Shown: in pieces, positions 46,328 to 56,647 of the stretch | Position numbering within the stretch: the first letter of the stretch is position 1 | Layout of the letters: each line of letters begins with the position of its first letter | DNA from: Halicephalobus mephisto | Lineage: Eukaryota; Nematoda; Chromadorea; Rhabditida; Panagrolaimidae | Direction of reading: 5' to 3' | Assembly (NCBI GenBank): GCA_009193035.1 | Contig: SWDT01000058.1 | Span: forward strand, 1-64,000 | Length of the DNA: 64,000 nt | Translations under genes and position numbers: made by a program | The notes under the pieces: model-generated | What the model was told of the DNA's origin: nothing | The model's input: the letters and a program-made list of their open reading frames with translations, nothing else | Databases searched by the model: none

Positions 46328-47195
46328 ATGACCTTCCGACCACCAGGGAAATTCTCTCTCGAAGATCCCGTTACCCTGCAATTGTTCCAGAATTTCATCT
46401 CCGGACTGATTCCCCCGAACATTACTCATTTAAATTTTCTTCTTGAGACCCACACCGGAGAGGAGATTTCAAACTCCAAAATAACCCCGATTATTTTCGA
46501 ATTACTCAAAGACAACATCGCCGGAAGAGCCAGATCCACGGTCTCCTCCACCATCCAGTTGCTTCTGAAGACAGGAATGCTGGAAATGGACCCGGTTCAG
46601 ATGAAAGTGTTTTTCCTTCAACTGCGGTGTTACTTGGAATACGTAACTACTGTAATGAACAGTGATGAGGAAGTAGAATTACGGGACCCTTGTTATTACT
46701 CTTCTGCCATCGATGGAATTACTGTAGCGACGGACAAATTGGTAGGACGATTAGAGGCGATGAGAAAGGACCATCTGGAAATCGGGAACAGTGTTGAGAG
46801 CTGGATCAAAACGGGTCTCAAATGCCATATTACTGTAAGTTTTATTTCAGTTTTTAAATAAGTAAGCAATCAATTTCGAGGCTGACTGTCTGACTGGAAG
46901 ACCGCTTCCAAACACGAGACTCACCTCGACGGGGATGGAGTCCCTCAGCTTCATTATCCGTCAGATAGAATCCGATGCTTTCGATGTCCTGGACAAATTG
47001 GAAACCTCTGTGGACACAGGGAACTTCGTCCTCTGGTCCCTGCAGCAGATGCAGATGGTCGTCTGTCAACTCGCGAAGCAAGCCAGGGACCTGATGCTGA
47101 CGGGGTCCCTCTCGGACTCTACCTCGAGAGCCTGTCAGATCGCCTCGTTCCTGAACAGTTCCTACTTCTCAAAAGTGACTCAATCCAATAAATAA
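46328..47195 (+). CDS. Orphan family protein A, helical, unknown function
   Basis: Exons 46328-46834 and 46881-47195, phase 0, encode 273 residues with no signal peptide. It is predicted all-helical. The C-terminal third contains the family block LPNTRLTSTGMESLSFIIRQ, then FDVLDKLE and LAKQARDLM. A related block occurs in the neighbouring gene on the minus strand (LPGSTLTKRGMLNLVVIV, then LLEAESLIGQYE and LAGQFAKAA). No known domain is recognised. It lacks the basic N-terminal domain seen in the two neighbours, although an upstream exon in 46011-46327 cannot be excluded. The stop is 130 bp from the stop of the convergent relative. Confidence 0.78.
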
Positions 47196-47324
47196 TCTTT
47201 ATAGTGACTGTACTCTGATATCACATTTCCGAACCAAGTGAATAGAATTATGAAAGGTCAAAGTCTATCGTCCCCGGGAGGATGTCCGAGTCATCGATGT
47301 CGAAGAGAGGCTGAAAGACTCAGA

Positions 47325-48647
47325 TCAGTTAGCTACAGAATCTTGAAAGCCTACGTTTCCCTGATCCAGTCTGACCATCTTTATCCTGTTCAGCTCCTCA
47401 GCCAATTTCTCCATTCTCTCCGACTTCTGGCCTTCGATGGCGGCCTTGGCGAACTGTCCAGCAAGTCGATAAAACCTCGAGAACTGGAGTGTCAGCATCA
47501 TCATCCTGATCTTGTTGATATTCCTACTTTCTAATTTCATCAACTCGTATTGGCCAATCAAGGACTCGGCCTCCAGCAAAATCCCGTTCACGATCACAAC
47601 CAGATTGAGCATCCCCCTCTTGGTCAAAGTCGATCCAGGGAGCTTTTCCAAGTCCTCCTCCGGGGGCTGGGAAAACTGATCCAGCATCCCAGTGTTGTTC
47701 TCGGAGCAGATTGTCAAGGCAACTCCGATCTCGGAGGGGGCATCGGGGAAGAACTTTGGATCGTCCTCAAAGGCGAGAAGGGGGTCGAAATACTCTCCTG
47801 CCTGCTGAATCACGTCCAGATTCCTCTTGAAGGCGTCAATATTGGACTTCAGGAAACTATTGTGATGAGGATAAACCTCGGCCGCCGTCTTGAGATAGTC
47901 CAGTTTCTCTCTCACGAACAAGGACAGTTGCTTAAGAGTCCCCATGTCCACCTTGAAGGAGTTTGACTCAAAGTGCTGGAGAAATTCCGGAGGCAGAGGG
48001 GTATTTTCAAGGGGCGGAGGACCTTCTTTGAGGTTGGTTTTGACCTCTTCCTCTTCGGGAGGGGATTCATCGAGGGGATCGTCGACGAGAACAACTTCGG
48101 AATCCTTCACCAGAGTGAACGGAGTTTCGTAGTCCACTTTGTTATTGTTCTGACCGCAGGTGGATACACCGTTGGAATTGATCCCCGAAGGTCCGGCGAC
48201 GGGATCCTCCAAGGCCATCGGAGCTGTCGAGGTGATCCCGTTGTTGGACTTCTCGTTGATGAAGTTGAGAACCTGGTTGGCATCGCTGACAAGGGCGAAG
48301 GCCTGGAGGATTTCCCCTCCCTGATCCTTGAGCATCACAGGAACCGCCTGAAGGGCCTGCAACATGCCCAAAGGCTCGGGGTCCGGAGGAGGGGCCAGAT
48401 TAGTCTCGACACTGCTACCCCTGCTCTCCCCGATGGCCTGCTGCATCCCCTGGAGGAGAAGCCGTCTCTCCCTCTGCTGCTGGTAGATCTTATTCCTGAT
48501 GGTGGACAGGGCGATGTTGGTGCCGCAGATCTTGTTGACGTAGGCAGCGAACTCTGGGATAGTCTTGAGAGGGAGTTTCTTGTCGAGGAAAGCATCGAGG
48601 ACGAGTTTCACTTTCGGGTCCTTCCAATTGATACTTTTCTTTTCCAT
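47325..48647 (-). CDS. Orphan family protein B with HTH-like N-terminus
   Basis: A single intronless exon of 440 codons. The start codon follows the acceptor-like CTCTTTCAG directly, suggesting that a leader is spliced on to the ATG. Residues 1-65 read NWKDPKVKLVLDAFLDKKLP, then AALSTIRNK-like GTNIALSTIRNKIYQQQRER; this looks like a small three-helix DNA-binding-type domain with a basic last helix. A Pro/Glu/Ser-rich middle contains VDYETPFTL. The C-terminal half is helical with the family block LPGSTLTKRGMLNLVVIVNG. The neighbour (gene C) has the same N-terminal pattern and a related end, so the two are paralogues. No known family was recognised. A nuclear regulator is one possibility. Confidence 0.82.
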   Translation of the reverse strand: MEKKSINWKDPKVKLVLDAFLDKKLPLKTIPEFAAYVNKICGTNIALSTIRNKIYQQQRERRLLLQGMQQAIGESRGSSVETNLAPPPDPEPLGMLQALQAVPVMLKDQGGEILQAFALVSDANQVLNFINEKSNNGITSTAPMALEDPVAGPSGINSNGVSTCGQNNNKVDYETPFTLVKDSEVVLVDDPLDESPPEEEEVKTNLKEGPPPLENTPLPPEFLQHFESNSFKVDMGTLKQLSLFVREKLDYLKTAAEVYPHHNSFLKSNIDAFKRNLDVIQQAGEYFDPLLAFEDDPKFFPDAPSEIGVALTICSENNTGMLDQFSQPPEEDLEKLPGSTLTKRGMLNLVVIVNGILLEAESLIGQYELMKLESRNINKIRMMMLTLQFSRFYRLAGQFAKAAIEGQKSERMEKLAEELNRIKMVRLDQGNVGFQDSVAN

Positions 48648-49336
48648 CTGAAAGAGTTAATCCTTCGAGATGCAAAGAGGATATTAATTGTTAATTAAAT
48701 TGACGGATTTCTCGCCAAGACTACCGAAGAAAAGTTAACATTCTCGAGACCTAACCGTTTCAGCGAGCTAATTAATCCGTTTACCGACTAACTACAACTT
48801 TTCCAACCCTATCGGCTTCGAAAGGAAAAGTGTAGGCACAGAAGCAGCGGAAACACGGAAACTCCTAAGTTGAATCATGTATTTGTAAATTTCGAAAAAG
48901 GAACTTTATCGATTACACAGTGCACTAGTGACAGAAGCGTGTTCTGATTCAGATAACCAGCAAACCACAATATCACGGATGGAAACGGATTGAGAAAAGG
49001 GAATGCGAATGTGGTAAAAAGAACAACTCGCAAAAGAGGGCGCTCAACAAAACAGTGAAGGAACATGGCAAAGCGGCAGTACACACTGGTTTGTCCGATA
49101 TGTATTTTTCACTGGTTCACTGGTGAAGTGACGGCTGACGGGCAATAGACCCTCCCAAGGATTCTACAAATTTCATCAAAGGTCAATGGGGACGCCGTGG
49201 AGAAAACAAAAACTTTAATGCACTTCCTCCGTTATTCAGGGTTTCTGGATCAAACCAATCGATCGAATTTAATTCTTACAGACGTGGATATTCGGCGAAA
49301 ACAGGACACTGGTTAAACGACTTTTTCCGACTTAGT
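48648..49336. other. Intergenic between orphan genes B and C
   Basis: No supported gene. It should carry the promoter of gene B and the 3' untranslated region of gene C. Confidence 0.45.
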
Positions 49337-50444
49337 TCAGACACTGCCACAGGCCATGACGGTCCATTCCGTCTCCTGGGCTGTGTTGATGGAGGTGTCG
49401 ATGAGTCTCTCCCCGATGCCCCCGAGGGCTGAGTACACGAAGGACACAAGGGTTCTGTACTTGACGACGACCTCCTCGAATTGGGGGTCGAGGTTGAGGT
49501 AATTCTCGATCAGCTGAGTCAGAAAGCCCATCTGACAGTCGACGAACATCAGAAGACGACGGAACTGCCATCTGGTCATGGGGATTTGAGGGAGATGGCC
49601 ACCGGGAGGAGTCTGATGCTGGGGTTGAAACAAAAACCACTTTTTAAATTTTTTTAAATGAGAAACTTACGGTATTATTCATAATCCAAGCGACAACGGT
49701 CTGGATGAGAGCGTTATAAGCAGTGTTCATCTTCGGATCCTGGAGATCAGCCTCGTGACTGAAGATCAGGTGAAAGACTGTCATATCCAAGAGAAATCGA
49801 CGGAAGACATTCATGTGATTCTCGGAGGTGAGGAATGCCAGGTCTTTTTCGTTCTCAAGGACCTCCTCAGCTCTGAGATGGTGAAAAGCCAGGCGAACAG
49901 CTTCGGAAAACTGAATCAGAAGTTCTTTGGTGTAAAGAGGATCGAACTTGACTGGATACCTCATGGTGATCGGAAGAAGAGTGTGTTCGACCTGGCGGAT
50001 TCTGAACACGGGCTCGAGAGAAAAGTCAGGCATGACGAATTCATCAGGAAAGGTGTCGAGGGAGTTGAACTCAAGACTCGGACTCAACATAACATCGAAA
50101 TCAAAGTCAAAGTTCTCTATGCTCTCCAGGGAAGAATCAATACTCTCTGGAGAACTCTCTTCTCTTCCTTGGATGGAGGAGATGAGGGTTCCTTCTTCTT
50201 TCAGAACCCCAGATTTGATGAGGTTCTCTCGTTGACGACGGGCACGTTGCTGGAGGATTCTCTTGGTCGTCCTGACTCCGGAAATCACCTCCAGACGATT
50301 CAAGGTTTCATCAACATCGAGTTTGTCGACGACGTGGTGGATGAGGATATTCTTGACACGTTCATCGTGCCAGTTAATCTCAGTCAGCCGAGGGAAACAA
50401 ACAGGTAAGTAGGGTTCTGACGGAGCAGAGTAACTAGAGAACAT
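49337..50444 (-). CDS. Orphan family protein C with HTH-like N-terminus
   Basis: Exons 50444-49671 and 49618-49337 join in phase 0 into 351 residues across a 52-bp intron. Near residues 20-75 it reads INWHDERVKNILIHHVVDKL, then VRTTKRILQQRARRQRENLI, aligning with the N-terminus of gene B (INW-D-VK-L, then a basic RRQRE helix). The middle is Ser/Glu/Asp-rich. The C-terminal exon begins HQTPPGGHLPQIPMTRWQFR and continues RLLMFVDCQMGFLTQLIENY, similar in pattern to the family block of genes A and B. No catalytic motif is visible. It is likely a paralogue of B by local duplication with rapid divergence. Confidence 0.78.
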
Positions 50445-51105
50445 ATTCAGGACCAGACTAAAAGGGATATCAATGAAAATCAGAGAATTTCTCGAGGATT
50501 CTTCGTTCTCGAATCCCGTTTAGATCGAACTACAGTCAGATGACTTTCTTCTTTTATATCGTCAGCTTCCGAGAACAGCCCTGTCAATCCAGAAAACACT
50601 TCCGGGAGCTTATTAACGGAAAAACTCATTGAGCATCTTTCTCAAGAAAAAATACTCCCCATGAGTCAGGGCTACTCGATCATGAGGATGGCAAAAAGAT
50701 CTCTCTGGGAAACTCGGAGCTGGTGGAACTTTTTGCATCGAGACCAGGACCATCATCAGTGGAAGGAAAAAAAACGGTTCGATTCGCAGGTCGTTACTAA
50801 AAACAGAACCAAATTTATCCGACGCAAAAACTGGCCACAAAAGCCCGGTTTTCTCTTAATGTTTTGATTATTCCATTTCTTCGGCATTTAAATACCGAAA
50901 TTGACTAAATCTGAAAAGCATATGGGAGAATTTGAAGGATTTTAAAAATTTACTTCGAAGACTCTGAATCCATTATTTGTTTTTCTAACACAATGCCTGA
51001 TTTTGAAGTAATTTTAGTTTGTATTTTGCTTTCAATAGTGGAATATTACAGTAGATTTTAGAAGAGCTTCTTTGGATGTAATTCTTGTTTACTAAAACAG
51101 CAATT
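50445..51105. other. Intergenic region
   Basis: No supported gene. The frame at 50661-50867 and its antisense shadow have no domain. Confidence 0.45.
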
Positions 51106-51797
51106 TCTAAGAACTCCCGATTTCTCATTTTTTGATTCAACAAAAGAAGATTTAGTAGATACTCCAGGAGATAACAAGGAGATACGCGGGATTAAGTTCA
51201 ACAAGAAAGATCTGCCAGAAGGCACATGATTCAGATACTGTATGGTTGTGGAGACGTCAAGCACTCCCAAGAAACCACCGACAGCAAAATCCTTGAGTCG
51301 GCAGTCAACTGTCTTTTTAGGATGGTCAAACAAGCTCTGCAAGTCTCGAAGGACAGGAACCTCTCGATCCAGAGTTCCTACTTCGTTCTCTTCGGCGACA
51401 AAGAGAAACAGGAGCGAGTCGTGGAATTGACGGAGCTCAACAGGCAGACCCTGGATCTCTACCGGACCTGGAGGTGTATTTTGAAGGAAAAGTAATTTCG
51501 TTTTCGATCGAAGATGACAAATAAGGTAAAACCACGAATTTTGTGTTGACAGAACTCGATTGATTGAGACTGATAACCCCCAGTCTTTCCTCGACGTTGG
51601 CCTGTCTGTCCGTCCAGGGGGAGAGGCGAACGAGGCCACTCTCGGTTGGTTTGTTGTCGACTTGGTTTTGTTTTTTCTCCAGTTCAATTCGGTTGAACCC
51701 AACTTTGCCATCTCGAATCTTACTTGTTTACAACTTTTTAACTTCAGATTTACTTTATTTTCGGTTTTTACAGATAATTACATTTTTTCCATCTGAC
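51106..51797 (+). CDS. Possible small gene or fragment near the orphan cluster
   Basis: Three exon-like pieces: about 51106-51226 (PDFSFFDSTKEDLVDTPGDN in one frame), 51226-51493 (TTDSKILESAVNCLFRMVKQ and VVELTELNRQTLDLYRTW) and a piece from about 51553 (RLIETDNPQSFLDVGLSVRP). The second and third join in phase (AAAA|GTAATT donor, TTGACAG acceptor). The first join is unresolved. The protein is helical, without a signal peptide. It may be a diverged member of the neighbouring orphan family, but similarity is weak. Whether it is expressed is unknown. Confidence 0.4.
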
Positions 51798-51985
51798 TCG
51801 GGTAAATTCTCTGTCGAATTAGAACCATTGTGAAAGTTTAGTTTTATCACGTATTCAACTTGGGAACGCTTTATTGCTCTTTTGAAACTCGTGTTGTTTA
51901 GTTGACTCGTTCATTTATTGTTTGTTATTTCACATACATTGGTCGTGATTTTTACTTTTCTGTCTTTTAGGTATCGAATAGAAAA

Positions 51986-53052
51986 ATGTCTGCTCCATTG
52001 CGCGTCCTGGTTACCGGAGCTGCTGGTCAGATCGGCTACGCCATTGTTCTCCAAATTGCCAAAGGCGATGTTTTCGGAAAGGACCAGCCTGTTACTCTCG
52101 TCATGTTGGATATTCCCCCTCTGGCTCAAGCCTTGGATGGAGTCAAATTGGAATTGATTGATTGTGCTTTGCCTACCCTTGCTGGGGTTGAGGCTGTCAC
52201 GACTGAAGAGGAAGCTTTCAAGGGCATCGATTATGCATTTTTGATTGGAGCCATGCCCCGCAAGGAAGGAATGGAGCGCAAGGATCTCCTTGCTGCCAAC
52301 GTCCGTATTTTCAAGAGCCAAGGCCTGGCCCTTGCGAAATTCTCCAAGCCCACTGTTAAGGTTCTCGTCGTCGGAAACCCAGCCAACACCAATGCTTTTA
52401 TTGCTGCCAAGTATGCTTCTCCTACAATCCCCTCTCGCAACTTCAGTGCCATGACTCGATTGGATCACAACCGTGCTACTGCTCAGATTGCTCTGAAAGC
52501 CGGAGTTTCTATTGGCAACGTCAAGAATGTGATCATCTGGGGCAACCACTCAAGCACTCAATTCCCTGATGTTCGTCACGCCAGAGTAGTCAAGGAAGGC
52601 CACGAAGTCGATGCTTACTCCGCCGTCGGCAATGACACTACCTGGCTTCAAAAGGATTTCATTACTGTTGGTTTTCTTTCATCAGTAAATGTGATCAGTT
52701 TATTGTTTTTCAGGTTGTTCAAAAACGTGGAGCTGTTATTATCGAAAAGAGAAAGCTTTCTAGTGCCATGTCCGCCGCAAAGGCCGCTTGTGACCACATG
52801 AGAGACTGGCACTTTGGAACCAAGGCTGGAGAACACGTCTCCATGGCCATTCCCTCCGATGGAAGTTATGGCATTCCTGAAGGTCTCATCTTCTCCTTCC
52901 CCGTGACTATCGATGGATCCACAAGAGAATGGAAGATTGTTCAAGGACTTTCCATCGATGACTTTGCCAAGGGGAAATTGGACGCCACAACCAAGGAGCT
53001 TGAAGAGGAACGCAACGATGCCTTGGCTGCTTGTGAGGATGCCAAGCAGTAA
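51986..53052 (+). CDS. mdh-1: Cytosolic malate dehydrogenase
   Basis: Exons 51986-52666 and 52714-53052 (47-bp intron, phase 0) encode 339 residues. The NAD-binding loop is [14 protein letters not shown], followed by [40 protein letters not shown] with the substrate arginines, and [13 protein letters not shown]. The active-site His lies in [15 protein letters not shown], and the later part has [13 protein letters not shown]. It interconverts malate and oxaloacetate in the malate-aspartate shuttle. A splice acceptor CTTTTAG lies 17 bp before the ATG. A poly(A) signal follows near 53148-53166. Confidence 0.96.
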
Positions 53053-53546
53053 TTAAACTAGAATTGGAACTAATCAAAATATGCATTCTATAGAGTATAT
53101 AGGTCACCCTGTAACATGTATTTTTACAGAATTAACCTTGTCCGGTCAGAATAAAAATCTTAATAAAATCCTAAGCGAATGTCTCATGTGGGAATTAGAA
53201 AAGTGACTTGGAGAGAAACTTTGAATTTCCCTAAAACAGATTGAAATGAGTGCCGATATTGCTTTTGTACCTAGTAATTTCAGGAATCAGAGTCCTTCAC
53301 CTCTGGAGACTTCCCTGATGGTGTTCGTCCAGTTGGGATTCTTCCTGCTTTTCTGGATGACGGTCACTTGCTTGGATGGAACGAGTCTGCAAAGAAAACC
53401 AGATGTACCTTCATGCCGGACAGAAGAGTCCTTAATTTCGTCAAGAAAGAACAAATCCCCTTTCGAATTCCTCGAATTTAAATGTTGGTTTTATTTTCGA
53501 TAAACTATAATGCACCTGGTTGAGACTAGCTAAAGCTTTAGAGGAC
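53053..53546. other. Convergent intergenic region, MDH and GGT
   Basis: Two 3' ends meet here. A frame of 85 codons at 53246-53503 has one hydrophobic stretch (MVFVQLGFFLLFWMTV) but no other support and lies in what must be the 3' untranslated region of the GGT transcript, so I do not call it a gene. Confidence 0.4.
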
Positions 53547-55709
53547 TTAGAAACCCTCCGGATGCATGTTTGTTTTCCTTCTGTGATCACCGTTAGCGTA
53601 AATGAATCCGTCATCACCAACAACGATTCCTTGGACGATGCCTTCGAAGCCGGTTGTCGGAACGAGTTTCTGGCCAAAGTCGTTCTTCAAGTCCTCGAGA
53701 AGTTGCTGAAACTCAAGTTTATCTTTGAATATGACGCTGACCAACCTGAGGAACGTTGCCTTCGTATTGAGTCTCGTCTGGAGTGAACTGGTTGTGGAGG
53801 GAAGGAGCGTCGATGGCTTGCTTTATCGTCTCGTTGAAGCAGAGCACACGAACAATCGGTTTGGACACAGCGGAGATGATCTTGCTTCCTCCAGAAGCCC
53901 CAATGACCATCTTGAGTTCCCCACTGTCCCGGTGGTAGAGGATCATCGGGGACATGGAGGACATAGGTCTCTTGCCTGGTTCGATGAAATTGGTCTCTGA
54001 GGGAGCGAAGCCGAATCCATTGGACATTCCCGGAGTGGAGAAATCATCCATTTCGTCATTCCAGACAATTCCCAGTTGCGAGGACTGGACAGAAGCCCCA
54101 AACCACCGGTTGACCGTCGAGGTGGCGGAGACCCCATTCCCGTACTGGTCGACCACGGAGACATGGGAAGTCCCGTGATCTTCTGGATGGGCCTGTCCGT
54201 TCCCGAGATAATGTTCCGGGGGCTTAGGCTTCCAGGTTCGTCTACTGTAGATCCACTCGGTGAAGTTGCTCGTCGTCATATTCCTGGCGAGTTCCAGTGC
54301 TTCAGGGACAAAGTCAGAATCCCCCAACTTCGTTCTCTGAGCATAGGCGTACTTGTGGAATTCAATAAGGAAGTGGTAATAAGTAGGGTCATTGTAGACA
54401 GCATTCCAGGGGTTCCAAGGCCTGTCATCACTGTGATTGCAGGATTCCACTAGATCACTCAATTTATTTATTTTTATTCTGACGAAGACACTTACTAGTC
54501 CCCAAGGCGATGATGGAGTAAGCGATCGCGAAACTGCTCGGTGGAGGCGGGCCACAGGCAACGATGTCCTCATGAACAGGATCGCCGATCAACGGAGTCT
54601 CGTAGAATTTAGGTTTGTACTTCTCAAGGTCTTCCTTTGTGATTATCGCTCCATTCTCAGCAAACTCCTTGACAAGGATATCGGCGAACTTCCCGTGATA
54701 GAAGAGCTCCACTGGATCATCGCTGTTCCCGATCTCCTCCAGGGTGTTCGCGAGGACTGGTCGTTTGATAATGTCTCCGTGTTTGTACACCATTCCAGTG
54801 GCGGGGTTTATCCATTCCCTGGAAGTTTTTATTACTACTATCGTGAGAATGGAGTACTTGCTTCATGGTGGGAGTGAGTAAGAACTGTTTTTCCTTCACC
54901 TTCAGGACATGATCCAAGTACTCTGAAATCGGAACGCCGTTTCTGGCGAGGTCCACAGAAGGCTGAACAAGCTCCTTCCAAGTGACGTTCCCACTTCCAA
55001 ACTTCTGAAAAGCCATCCAATACCCTGCAATCTCCCCGGGGGTACCAATCGCTCTCCAGCCGTATTTGCTCGCAGCTGAATCGTTCCTGAACATGTCTTG
55101 AGTGGCCTTACCCGGAGCAGTCTCACGAGCGTCAATCACGTGGCACTTCTGGGTCGTTCTGTTGTACATTGTCAAAATGAATCCTCCGCCGATCCCGCTA
55201 GATTGAGGATTCGTGATCCCAAGACAGAACATGGAAGCGATCGAGGCTTCAATGGCGTTCCCACCCTTGATGAGGATGTCCCTTCCGATCTCCGAGCAGA
55301 GTCCGTGATCACATGTGATGGCGGCCTTCTTGAATTTCCCAAGGAGAGAGTAACTGGGAGGGGGCCAGTCGTATCGACCTGTTCGATTCTCCGGCCACTG
55401 AAATATCCATCAGAATTCCAGATCAGAGGGAAATCAACTCACAATTGTATGATTAGCTGGTCTGGCATGCATCTGAGGAACAATCACGTAGATGAGCATT
55501 GCAACAGCCGCAAACAACGTAACCATTGTTCCAACCACAGCGTTTATCAGCAGCCTAAAAATTAATAAAATTTCATTTTTAACAAGTACTCTTTACCTCG
55601 ATTTTTTGTGATTCTTCTCCAGCGACGAATCCGTCGACGAACTGGTCTTTTCCAAATCTGTGTTACTCGAGGAAGTGGAAGAATTGCTTTGTTTGGAAGA
55701 TTCCTCCAT
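53547..55709 (-). CDS. Gamma-glutamyltransferase (glutathione hydrolase)
   Basis: The type II membrane protein of about 630 residues begins MEESSKQSNSSTSSSN and has one transmembrane anchor (NAVVGTMVTLFAAVAMLIYV). The ectodomain shows NPQSSGIGGGFILTMYNR, VIDARETAPGKA, and DHGTSHVSVVDQYGNGVSAT, in which the Thr of GTSHVSV is the nucleophile that autocleaves the precursor. A later part reads PMSSMSPMILYHRDSG and IGASGGSKII, typical of GGT, and the chain ends GDHRRKTNMHPEGF, like the usual DPRKGG-PAGY end. It cleaves extracellular glutathione. The last intron is only 40 bp (CAG|GTTGGT to TTTCAG). All catalytic motifs are intact. Confidence 0.94.
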
Positions 55710-56600
55710 CTATAACCTTTAAAAGTCAGAAATTAGCGATCGATAAAACAGGGAAACAAGTTGACGGGACTTCGTAAATGAGTAAAACCAGAAACCAGCT
55801 GACTTGGGCTGTTTCTTGTCCAATCTGTCAATGACACAGATTCCCCAGTACGAAGGAATCCGGAGCAGAATTACTTCGCAAAACTGCCCATTGTCCAAAA
55901 TGAGAATAGATCCAAGGGCGGAAAGGGATTGTTTTGCCAGGAAGTCTCCAATTGACCGAGTGATCAGTCGCGCAGAAAGAACCTGTTCTTCTGCTTCTCA
56001 GAGATCTCATTCGCGAAATCTCTTTGGCTAGGCAAAGTTGGACAATTGGACGAGCCGTCTTGGTCAGGGGATTAAAAATCCGGAAATTGCTCCTTTGATT
56101 GTCTAAATTTTCCAAAAAGGATTTGGTCGATTCAGAAGGAACGAGTCCTGTTGGCAACACCACGAATTCTCCAAAAAGAAACTGAAGGTGAAATAAAAAG
56201 TCAACTAAGATTTGGAGAGTTTCAAGACCGCTTTTAAATGGAATATAGGGTAAACGGATTTTCAAGCGACATCTGAGGAAATTGGAACAACCGTCGCAAA
56301 CGGCCTCCTCGGAATTCCTGGACTAAGACTGTCAAAAACATGTGCAAAATCGGTCAGAGAAATCCTCCACTTTGATCCATTATTTAATAGTTCCATCTTC
56401 CAAAAAGTATCGATCGATTTTTATTTTTATGACGAATTATTTTATCTAATTTGCTCATCAGATCAAATCATGATTATCCGCCAAATGTAACACTGAATCA
56501 TTTTTTATTTTTGAAAAAAGAAAATGCCTCCGTCCTTGATTTAACCGATTTTTCACTGATGTTTGTGACAGTTGACAAGACGAATCGCCCTTGTTTCAAC
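55710..56600. promoter_or_regulatory. Divergent region upstream of GGT and glycine-rich gene
   Basis: No coding exon is supported; the 55828-56265 minus frame has no domain. Promoters of both divergent genes should lie here. Confidence 0.4.
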
Positions 56601-56603
56601 TAA

Positions 56604-56640
56604 TATAAAAGGAGAATTGACCACTTCGCTTCATTCAGTA
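56604..56640 (+). promoter_or_regulatory. Core promoter: TATA box and initiator of the glycine-rich gene
   Basis: TATAAAA at 56604-56610 is followed about 30 bp later by TCATTCAGTAAC (56631-56642), an initiator-like TCAGT motif, and by the ATG at 56648. Spacing fits an RNA polymerase II start near 56637. The very short leader would leave no room for a long 5' untranslated region. Confidence 0.6.
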
Positions 56641-56647
56641 ACGAAGA

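Noticed and set aside
47973..48698. 241-codon plus frame
   Set aside because: Antisense to orphan gene B; the minus strand has better composition and a conserved N-terminal pattern shared with gene C.
49755..50408. 217-codon plus frame
   Set aside because: Antisense to orphan gene C, which is supported by splicing and similarity to B.
51058..51711. 217-codon minus frame
   Set aside because: No domain, mixed composition. The plus-strand pieces splice in phase; still, neither strand is certain.
53246..53503. 85-codon plus frame with a hydrophobic stretch
   Set aside because: Lies between two convergent genes within the probable 3' untranslated regions, no other evidence.
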